Positions 1 through 5,289 of a stretch of DNA of 5,289 nt are shown here, piece by piece; the stretch's first letter is position 1; each line of letters starts with the position of its first letter. The translations under genes were made by a program, and so were the position numbers. Source of the stretch: Bacteroidota bacterium (lineage in GTDB: Bacteria; Bacteroidota; Bacteroidia; UKL13-3). The notes beneath the pieces are model-generated. The model was not told the DNA's origin. It was given only the letters and a program-made list of their open reading frames with translations, and ran no database searches. Location: assembly GCA_018883485.1 (NCBI GenBank), contig VEQB01000181.1, positions 1-5,289 on the forward strand, in the 5' to 3' direction.

Positions 1-962
1 CTTCTGGTATTTTTAGGATAAAAAGAATCTTGGGCAATAATAGAATCCCTTCCTAACTTATTGATGGTTTTACCATTGGTTAAATATATCAATTCTCTAA
101 AACCCAAGTCCCCATAAATGATTTCTCTATCCCCATCTCCATCCGGGTCAAAAACACATAAAGTAACCCCATTGTGTTTACCGCCATGTTTATAATTACG
201 GTAACAAGGACTATTATCATTTAGTACAAAGCCATGTTCGTTTACTTTATAAGAGGCATAACCCCAACACTCGTCTCTAAAAATATATTTAAGAGAATCT
301 GGACTTAAGTTTTCCTCTTTGCTTAAGTTCTGGTAATAGGTAAACACATTTTTCCCAGGAGGGCTTTGCAAAATATCTAAATCGCCATCTCCGTCAAAAT
401 CTTCAAATGCACTAATATCTGCATTAGATATATTTATATTGTTAGGGGGTAGAATACCTAAACCCACATCCATAATTTGATTTTTTTCTTGAGACCATTC
501 TAATTTTCCTGGGGTCTTGCTTACATTTTTTAAAACTCTTAAGCCATTATTAGAAATATATTTAGTTGGATCTGGTTGCGCATTAAAATCTACCTCAGTA
601 AAAATATCAGGTTTACCATCGCCATTGTAATCGCGCAATAAAGCCCACATGTATAACTTAGGAAATTGTGCTTCATATTCTGGCGCCTGCACCCAAGTAT
701 TGTTTTTTCTAAGGAAGCAAAACACCTTATCACCTATTCTATCAAATACAAAAAGGTCTTGAACATTATCTCCATCCAAATCTATATTGGAGAATTGAGG
801 TGCCTCCCAGCCGCCTGTATAAGGCATTTTTAGTGTATCCGTACCACTCCATTTAATTGTAGCTTTATTTGCTTTATCAAAACGAATAACTTGTGCAGTT
901 AACTTGCTAAATGTTATACTTATTAAGAAGAAAGTGAGTAATGTATAAACAAATTTTTTCAT
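1..962 (-). CDS. Secreted FG-GAP/VCBS-repeat protein, C-terminus cut off by window edge
   Basis: The reading frame is open from the ATG at 962-960 to the left edge, giving 320 residues without a stop. An in-frame stop lies upstream (complement of 987-989) with no other ATG between, which fixes the start. Residues 1-23 form a signal peptide: MKK, a hydrophobic stretch and a likely cut after LTA, before Gln24. The mature part has four acidic loops of the FG-GAP/VCBS calcium-binding type: DLDGDNVQD (61-69), DYNGDGKPD (111-119), DFDGDGDLD (188-196) and DPDGDGDRE (272-280). Each is followed by a short hydrophobic strand, as expected for blades of a beta-propeller. In Bacteroidota such proteins are often exported and carry a C-terminal type IX secretion sorting domain; that end lies outside the window, so this is inference. 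Ligand and function are unknown. It is transcribed divergently from murF and is probably unrelated to it. Confidence 0.88.
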   Translation of the reverse strand, partial: MKKFVYTLLTFFLISITFSKLTAQVIRFDKANKATIKWSGTDTLKMPYTGGWEAPQFSNIDLDGDNVQDLFVFDRIGDKVFCFLRKNNTWVQAPEYEAQFPKLYMWALLRDYNGDGKPDIFTEVDFNAQPDPTKYISNNGLRVLKNVSKTPGKLEWSQEKNQIMDVGLGILPPNNINISNADISAFEDFDGDGDLDILQSPPGKNVFTYYQNLSKEENLSPDSLKYIFRDECWGYASYKVNEHGFVLNDNSPCYRNYKHGGKHNGVTLCVFDPDGDGDREIIYGDLGFRELIYLTNGKTINKLGRDSIIAQDSFYPKNTR

Positions 963-1021
963 GATGCTGAAATTATGCTTGCTAAATTATTACTTTTATC
1001 CCTTAATTTTATATTAATTCA
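963..1021. promoter_or_regulatory. Divergent intergenic spacer, presumed to hold two promoters
   Basis: These 59 very AT-rich bases separate two start codons that face away from each other, so promoters for both genes should lie here or extend into the coding ends. The boxes are weak. TACTTTTA at 991-998 differs from the Bacteroidota -7 box TAnnTTTG only in the last base, but no TTTG lies at the right distance upstream for murF. On the minus strand TAATTTAG is a similar near match. No Shine-Dalgarno sequence is seen before either start. The role is inferred from gene orientation, not from a clear motif. Confidence 0.4.
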
Positions 1022-2302
1022 ATGGACATATCGCTTCTTTACAATTTATTTTTGCAATATCCAGTTGTTTGCACCGATACCCGAAAGATTGAAAAAAACT
1101 GTATTTTCTTTGCACTCAAAGGTGAAAATTTTAATGGAAATACCTTTGCAGAAAAGGCTTTAGAATTAGGTGCGGCGTATGTTGTGATAGATGAAGAAGC
1201 CTTTAATATTTCAGAAAAATGCATTTTGGTTCAAAACGTATTAAAGACCTTACAAGATTTAGCAACATGGCATAGAAAACAACTTAACATTCCAGTTATT
1301 GCAATCGTAGGTTCAAACGGAAAAACTACTAGCAAAGAATTGATTGGAGCAGTTTTACAACAAAAGTTTAAAGTACTAAGTACACCTGGTAATTTTAACA
1401 ACCACATAGGTTTGCCACTTACTTTATTGATGTTAAACAAAAGCCATGAAATTGCTGTAATTGAAATGGGAGCGAATCATGAAAAAGAAAACGCACTACT
1501 TTGCCAAATTGCCCGGCCATCTCATGGCTTAGTAACCAATAATGGGAAAGACCATTTGGAGGGTTTTGGAGATTTAGCAGGAGTCATTAGATCGAATGCA
1601 GAATTGTATGAATATTTACAAACCACAGGGGGCTTAGCTTTTGTAAATACCAATGATAGTGTACTCATGCAAAAATCTGAAAATATTGCAAGCCGCATAA
1701 CGCATGCAGCTACACCAAATACTCTGGCTAATTATGCAGTAGAAGCTTATCAATTGCAACCTCAAATAAGCTTTAGCTACAAAGGGTATAACTACCAAAG
1801 TAGCTTAAGTGGCGATTATAACTTAGACAATATTATGGCTGCTTTGGCAATTGGTTTTCATTTTGGGTTGAACCCAGGAGAAGTTGCTGCAGGTATTGCT
1901 TCTTATGCGCCTAAAAATTTGCGTTCAGAAATTATAGTTACCACACATAATAAAATCTTCTTAGACGCTTACAATGCTAACCCAAGTAGCATGGAGGTAA
2001 GTATAAGAAATTTTAGTGCTATGCCTGGGCAAAATAAATTGTATGTTTTAGGCGATATGTTTGAGATGGGAGCTTATGAAGCCCAAGAGCATCAAGCTTT
2101 AGCAGCCTATTGTTTAGCTCACCATTTAGAAAATGTTTGGTTGGTTGGTAAAGCTTTTTGTAAAGTAGATAGTAATTACAGAAAATTTGAAACTACAGCA
2201 GAAGTTATTTCCCATTTAAAAGATAATACCTTGCAACAACATTTCATTTTTTTAAAAGGCTCACGTGGAATGAAATTAGAAACATTGGTAGAATATCTAT
2301 AA
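1022..2302 (+). CDS. murF: UDP-N-acetylmuramoyl-tripeptide--D-alanyl-D-alanine ligase (MurF)
   Basis: MurF is the cytoplasmic ATP-dependent ligase that joins D-Ala-D-Ala to UDP-MurNAc-tripeptide, the last soluble step of the peptidoglycan precursor. All three Mur ligase domains are visible in 426 residues, a normal length for the family. The N-terminal substrate domain contains TDTRKI (18-23) and FFALKGENFNGN (29-40). The central ATPase domain has the P-loop GSNGKTT (97-103), NFNNHIGLP (124-132), EMGANH (148-153) and HLEGFG (178-183). The C-terminal domain has DAYNANPSSM (315-324), LGDMFEMG (343-350) and KGSRGMKLE (412-420). NIMAALA (270-276) is also typical. The start is the first ATG after an in-frame stop at 1004-1006. 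Oddity: where MurF usually has Lys in the (A/T)KxE(I/L) segment that is carbamylated, this protein reads SNAEL, giving Asn192. The segment before HLEGFG reads GKD instead of the more usual GKA. All other signature motifs are intact, so the enzyme is probably active. It is the only recognisable cell-wall gene in the window. Confidence 0.97.
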   Translation: MDISLLYNLFLQYPVVCTDTRKIEKNCIFFALKGENFNGNTFAEKALELGAAYVVIDEEAFNISEKCILVQNVLKTLQDLATWHRKQLNIPVIAIVGSNGKTTSKELIGAVLQQKFKVLSTPGNFNNHIGLPLTLLMLNKSHEIAVIEMGANHEKENALLCQIARPSHGLVTNNGKDHLEGFGDLAGVIRSNAELYEYLQTTGGLAFVNTNDSVLMQKSENIASRITHAATPNTLANYAVEAYQLQPQISFSYKGYNYQSSLSGDYNLDNIMAALAIGFHFGLNPGEVAAGIASYAPKNLRSEIIVTTHNKIFLDAYNANPSSMEVSIRNFSAMPGQNKLYVLGDMFEMGAYEAQEHQALAAYCLAHHLENVWLVGKAFCKVDSNYRKFETTAEVISHLKDNTLQQHFIFLKGSRGMKLETLVEYL

Positions 2303-2307
2303 ACTAA

Positions 2308-2323
2308 TTCCTATTAGTAGGAA
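2308..2323. other. Short hairpin just after murF
   Basis: Five bases after the murF stop codon there is a perfect 6-bp inverted repeat, TTCCTA and TAGGAA, around a four-base TTAG loop. It is followed on the plus strand by AAAAAA and not by a T-run, so it is not a standard intrinsic terminator. It could be a weak 3' end or processing signal, or chance in AT-rich sequence. Confidence 0.3.
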
Positions 2324-2340
2324 AAAACCTAGAGTAACTT

Positions 2341-2372
2341 TATGGTTATCCTAAGGCTATATTTTACCTTGC
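2341..2372 (+). promoter_or_regulatory. Possible Bacteroidota-type promoter of the helicase gene
   Basis: TATG at 2341-2344 (one mismatch to the -33 box TTTG) is followed after 20 bases by TACCTTGC at 2365-2372, an imperfect copy of the -7 box TAnnTTTG. The spacing is the same as in the stronger candidate before the aminopeptidase gene. If used, transcription would begin almost at the ATG at 2377, leaving a nearly leaderless mRNA. That fits the lack of a Shine-Dalgarno sequence (the bases before ATG are GCCCGC). The match is imperfect, so confidence is low. Confidence 0.35.
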
Positions 2373-2376
2373 CCGC

Positions 2377-4116
2377 ATGAAACCTACTTCTGAGCAAGAA
2401 GCCATTATTAATAGTTCTGGCCATATACGTATTAATGCCGTAGCCGGCTCTGGAAAAACCAGTACACTTATTGCTTATGCTAAAAACCTAAGCCCAGATA
2501 AGCGCATCTTATACCTTGCTTTTAATAAAACAGTTAAGAATGAGGCCATACAAAAATTTGCAGCTGCTGGCTTAAGTAATGTTATTTCTGAAACAGCCCA
2601 CAGCCTTGCCTTTAAGAGTGTGGTTCCGCGCTTTGGCTACCAAATTCAAACACAAGCTTTTAAAAGTTATCAATTAACTTCTTTGCTAAAACTCCCACTA
2701 GGAAAAGAGAAGAATACAGAATTCATTCTGGCCAACCATGTGTTGCGGTATTTTACAGCATACTGCAATAGTGCCTTTACCCATCTCAAAGAATTACCTT
2801 ATAAAATGTTAGTGCAAGATGAGGTAGCTAAAAAATTTGTGGCGCAATACGAAAAACAAATTCTCTTTTTTGCCAAAGAGTTATGGCAGTTAATGGAAAC
2901 AAAACAAATTCCAGTTACCCATGATTTTTACCTAAAGAAATTTCAGCTACAAAAGCCACAATTGCATTTTGATTATATTTTGTTTGATGAAGCACAAGAT
3001 GCCTCTGCCGTTATGCTGGAGATGTTGCGCTACCAAAAATCTACTTTGGTATTGGTAGGCGATTCTCACCAACAAATCTATGGTTGGCGCTATGCCATTA
3101 ATTCTATGGAGCGCGTGCCTTTTCCGTCTTTTCCGCTTACACAAAGTTTTAGATTTCCTGAACCTATTGCCCAGTTAGCTACCCAAATTGTTCAATACAA
3201 AAATCACTTAGGAAAACCTCAAAATATACAATTGGTAGGGAAAGGAAAGGTTGGACCAATTAAAAGTAGAGCCGTATTGGCCAGAACCAATTTAGGCTTA
3301 TTAGTAAAAGCCATAGCATGGATTACCGAACCCAAAAATAAAGGCGATATCTATTTTGAAGGAAATTTAAATTCTTACACCTATGCAGAGGAAGGTGCTT
3401 CTTTATATGATGTTTTGAACCTACATTTAGAAAACAGAAAACTCATTAGAGATCCAATGATTGGCCGATTAAAAGACCTGGATGAACTTGAAGAATATAC
3501 CAAAGTTACCGAAGATGCGCAATTAGGTATGATGATAGAATTGGTAAGGGAATATGATGCAGAAATACCCATTATTCTTAACCGTTTAAAAAATCGACAT
3601 GTTCCCGATTCTCTAAAACACCAAGCTACAATTATTTTCTCCACCGTGCATCGCTGTAAGGGAATGGAATACGATGAAGTAGAGTTGGTAAATGATTTTT
3701 TAAGTGAAGAAAAACTAAAAAAACTGATTTCAGATACGCCCGATTTAGATATCAACGTAACTAAACTAAGTGAAGAAATAAATCTGTTATATGTGGCCAT
3801 TACCCGCGCTAAATCCTTATTAAAAATCCCAGCAATTCTTACCCCCGAAAATTTTATACCTTGCCCAGAAATTGAACTTACAGGCAAACAGATGGAAACT
3901 ACGCCTTCGCACCTGCTGCCTACATCCCTAAAAGCTAGGCCAAAAGAAAAAGAGAAACCAAAAGCTTCCTACCGACCATGGACTCTAGCGCTTGATGAAG
4001 AATTAACTAGCGCTTTTGAGGAAGGGGAAAGCATGGAAGAAATTTCTTACGCTATGGGAAGAACCAAGGGTGCTATTTGGAGTAGGTTAAGAAAACTTGG
4101 CTTAGTAGAAGAATAA
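2377..4116 (+). CDS. UvrD-family (FBH1-like) superfamily 1 DNA helicase with C-terminal HTH-like tail
   Basis: This 579-residue protein has the full set of superfamily 1A helicase motifs in order. They are Q motif TSEQEAI (4-10), Walker A AVAGSGKTST (21-30), motif Ia LAFNKTVKNEA (47-57), motif Ib TAHSLAF (73-79), and Walker B DEAQD (204-208). Motif III is GDSHQQIYGWR (228-238), motif IV QSFRF (256-260), motif V TVHRCKGMEYDEV (423-435) and motif VI LLYVAITRA (470-478). It should therefore hydrolyse ATP and move 3' to 5' on single-stranded DNA. The AFNK and TAHSLA wording and the DEAQD/HQQIY block resemble FBH1-type helicases more than housekeeping UvrD, Rep or PcrA, which are about 100 residues longer. 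The stretch between motifs IV and V is only about 160 residues, suggesting a reduced 2B subdomain. A charged linker (519-531) leads to a tail (534-576) with MEEISYAMGRTKGAIWSRL, resembling a small SANT/HTH-like DNA-binding fold. The ATG is the first after an in-frame stop at 2335-2337. A role in recombination control or repair is inferred from the family only. Confidence 0.93.
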   Translation: MKPTSEQEAIINSSGHIRINAVAGSGKTSTLIAYAKNLSPDKRILYLAFNKTVKNEAIQKFAAAGLSNVISETAHSLAFKSVVPRFGYQIQTQAFKSYQLTSLLKLPLGKEKNTEFILANHVLRYFTAYCNSAFTHLKELPYKMLVQDEVAKKFVAQYEKQILFFAKELWQLMETKQIPVTHDFYLKKFQLQKPQLHFDYILFDEAQDASAVMLEMLRYQKSTLVLVGDSHQQIYGWRYAINSMERVPFPSFPLTQSFRFPEPIAQLATQIVQYKNHLGKPQNIQLVGKGKVGPIKSRAVLARTNLGLLVKAIAWITEPKNKGDIYFEGNLNSYTYAEEGASLYDVLNLHLENRKLIRDPMIGRLKDLDELEEYTKVTEDAQLGMMIELVREYDAEIPIILNRLKNRHVPDSLKHQATIIFSTVHRCKGMEYDEVELVNDFLSEEKLKKLISDTPDLDINVTKLSEEINLLYVAITRAKSLLKIPAILTPENFIPCPEIELTGKQMETTPSHLLPTSLKARPKEKEKPKASYRPWTLALDEELTSAFEEGESMEEISYAMGRTKGAIWSRLRKLGLVEE

Positions 4117-4127
4117 ATACGATAAAT
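4115..4127 (+). repeat. 13-bp direct repeat, copy 1
   Basis: AAATACGATAAAT spans the last two bases of the helicase stop codon and the first bases of the spacer. An identical copy lies 66 bp downstream, inside the start of the aminopeptidase gene. The match is exact over 13 bases and ends at both sides. This copy lies just before, and is nearly contiguous with, the -33 box of the aminopeptidase promoter. Confidence 0.5.
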
Positions 4128-4128
4128 G

Positions 4129-4160
4129 TTTGCATCCATTGCCCGTAAGGCTTAGTTTTG
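4129..4160 (+). promoter_or_regulatory. Bacteroidota-type promoter of the Xaa-Pro aminopeptidase gene
   Basis: TTTG at 4129-4132 and TAGTTTTG at 4153-4160 match the -33 box TTTG and the -7 box TAnnTTTG of the Bacteroidota primary sigma factor exactly, with 20 bases between them, a usual spacing. Transcription should start a few bases after 4160, giving a 5' leader of roughly 10 bases before the ATG at 4178. This suggests the aminopeptidase gene has its own promoter and does not depend on read-through from the helicase gene. Confidence 0.65.
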
Positions 4161-4177
4161 GTTCAAATATTTAGAAG

Positions 4178-5289
4178 ATGAAATACGATAAATTGCCTAC
4201 CGAACTATTTGTAGATAATAGAAAACGTTTTACTGCGGCGCTTAAACCAAACTCCATTGCCATTTTTCATAGCAACGATGAGCACCCTTGGAACGGAGAT
4301 GCAACCTTTCACTTTAAACAAAATTCTGATTTATTTTGGCTGAGTGGCATAGACCAAGAAGATACTTACCTATTACTTTATCCAGATTGTGCTATCCCCG
4401 AAATGCGTGAAGTACTATTTATAAAACGCACCAACGAAACCATGATTATCTGGAATGGGCATAAACTAACACAAGCACAAGCCAAGGAAGTAAGCGGCAT
4501 CCAAAGTGTTTTTTGGTATGATGAGTTTGAAGTAAAATCACATCAACTTATAAACTATGCAAGTAATTTCTATTTGAACCTAAACGAAAACGACAGAGCT
4601 GTTATCAAAACTCCTTATAAAGATTTACGTTTAGCCCATGAGATGCGCAACCGTTATCCTTTGCACGAATTTGAAAGAGCAGCTCCTATTTTACAAAGAT
4701 TGAGGTCGGTTAAAAACGCTTGGGAACTTGCAGTTATGAAACAAGCCGTAGAGATTAGTAATAGCATGATTAATCGTATTTTTAAATTTGTAAAGCCTGG
4801 TGTTTGGGAGTATGAAATTGAAGCCGAGGTGATACATGAGTACATTAGCAAAAAGGCAAATGGACACTCTTTTCACCCAATTGTAGCTAGCGGAGCCAAC
4901 TCTTGTATCTTGCATTATGTAGACAATAACCAACAATGTAAAGCGGGCGATATTTTGTTATTAGATTCGGGTGCAGATTATGCCAATTATGCAAGCGATA
5001 TGACCCGCACATTGCCTGTAAGCGGTAGGTTCAGCCCTAGACAAAAAGCGGTATACAATGCGGTTTTGCGCGTAATGCGTGAAGCTAAAAAACTGTTAAA
5101 ACCAGGCGTAAAGTTAATGGAATATCAAGCCCAAGTGGGTTTAATAATGGAAAAGGAATTGGTAGATTTAGGTTTGTTAAGCCTTGAAGATATTAAAAAT
5201 CAAAATCCAGCTTGGCCAGCCTATAAAAGATATTTTATGCATGGTACAAGTCATTTCTTAGGAATAGATGTACATGATGTGGGCATGCG
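4178..5289 (+). CDS. pepP: Xaa-Pro aminopeptidase, family M24B (PepP type), C-terminus cut off by window edge
   Basis: The enzyme is a cytoplasmic-type dimetal peptidase that removes an N-terminal residue in front of proline and serves peptide turnover. The frame is open for 370 residues to the right edge; related enzymes are about 430-460 long, so roughly the last 60-90 residues are missing. An in-frame TAG at 4172-4174 makes ATG 4178 the first possible start. Residues about 9-130 form the aminopeptidase P N-terminal domain (NSDLFWLSGI, 49-58). The pita-bread catalytic domain follows from about 180. Metal ligands visible by family comparison are Asp263 (LLDSGADY), Asp274 (ASDMTRT) and His359 (MHGTSHFLG). 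Substrate-site histidines are His246 (CILHY), His355 and His366 (DVHDVG). The two glutamate ligands would lie beyond the edge. No signal peptide is seen. A promoter precedes the gene, and a 13-bp repeat covers codons 2-6. Gene symbol is by family resemblance. Confidence 0.95.
   Translation, partial: MKYDKLPTELFVDNRKRFTAALKPNSIAIFHSNDEHPWNGDATFHFKQNSDLFWLSGIDQEDTYLLLYPDCAIPEMREVLFIKRTNETMIIWNGHKLTQAQAKEVSGIQSVFWYDEFEVKSHQLINYASNFYLNLNENDRAVIKTPYKDLRLAHEMRNRYPLHEFERAAPILQRLRSVKNAWELAVMKQAVEISNSMINRIFKFVKPGVWEYEIEAEVIHEYISKKANGHSFHPIVASGANSCILHYVDNNQQCKAGDILLLDSGADYANYASDMTRTLPVSGRFSPRQKAVYNAVLRVMREAKKLLKPGVKLMEYQAQVGLIMEKELVDLGLLSLEDIKNQNPAWPAYKRYFMHGTSHFLGIDVHDVGM
4181..4193 (+). repeat. 13-bp direct repeat, copy 2, inside the start of the aminopeptidase gene
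   Basis: The second exact copy of AAATACGATAAAT directly follows the ATG and encodes Lys-Tyr-Asp-Lys and the first base of the next codon. The two copies bracket the promoter and leader of this gene. Whether they act as a binding site or are a chance or duplication remnant cannot be told from the sequence. Confidence 0.5.

Noticed and set aside
975..1163. 62-residue plus-strand open frame overlapping the murF start
   Set aside because: It overlaps the strongly supported murF frame by more than 140 bases, shows no recognisable motif, and is explained by AT-rich sequence in another frame.
1039..1440. Two minus-strand open frames (61 and 69 residues) inside murF
   Set aside because: They lie opposite conserved MurF motifs, including the P-loop, and have no supporting start signals or motifs.
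2303..2376. Possible intrinsic terminator or attenuator between murF and the helicase gene
   Set aside because: Only one 6-bp hairpin is perfect, it has no T-run, and other pairings (AACC with GGTT, CCTAAGG) are too short to support an alternative fold.
2947..3144. 65-residue minus-strand open frame inside the helicase gene
   Set aside because: It is antisense to Walker B and motif III of the helicase and shows no features of its own.
3381..3887. 168-residue minus-strand open frame inside the helicase gene
   Set aside because: It is antisense to helicase motifs V and VI, is serine-rich low-complexity in a way typical of antisense frames, and shows no domain. A shadow frame is the simplest explanation.
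4654..4936. Two overlapping minus-strand open frames (65 and 81 residues) inside the aminopeptidase gene
   Set aside because: Both are antisense to the conserved M24 region and have no recognisable features.
1..5289. A defence island or other novel multi-gene system centred on the helicase
   Set aside because: UvrD-type helicases occur in some defence systems, but the neighbours here are a cell-wall ligase and an aminopeptidase, with separate promoter candidates and no nuclease, toxin or mobile-element signature.

Overview
The window is AT-rich and looks like ordinary chromosome from a member of the Bacteroidota (Bacteroidetes). Three things point there. The MurF protein has the wording typical of that phylum. 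The secreted protein at the left edge carries repeats of the FG-GAP/VCBS type. No start codon has a convincing Shine-Dalgarno sequence, and the start regions instead show TTTG / TAnnTTTG-like promoter boxes. I cannot name a genus.

Layout, left to right. Positions 1-962 (minus strand) hold the N-terminal 320 residues of an exported protein with a signal peptide and four aspartate-rich FG-GAP/VCBS-like loops. The gene runs off the left edge. A 59-bp divergent spacer separates it from murF (1022-2302, plus), the ligase that adds D-Ala-D-Ala to the peptidoglycan precursor. After a 74-bp spacer with a small hairpin and a possible promoter comes a 579-residue UvrD-family superfamily 1 helicase (2377-4116, plus). 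It resembles the FBH1 type and ends in an extra helix-turn-helix-like tail. A 61-bp spacer with the best promoter in the window leads to a partial Xaa-Pro aminopeptidase of family M24B (4178 to the right edge, plus).

The three plus-strand genes point the same way, but their roles are unrelated: cell wall synthesis, DNA processing and peptide turnover. The two spacers between them each contain a promoter candidate, so they are probably neighbours with separate or partly separate transcription and not one functional pathway. No RNA gene, mobile element, CRISPR array or defence system was seen. The points most worth checking are a probable loss of the carbamylated lysine in MurF, the domain make-up of the helicase, and a 13-bp direct repeat flanking the start of the aminopeptidase gene. 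I did not find a convincing undescribed multi-gene system.
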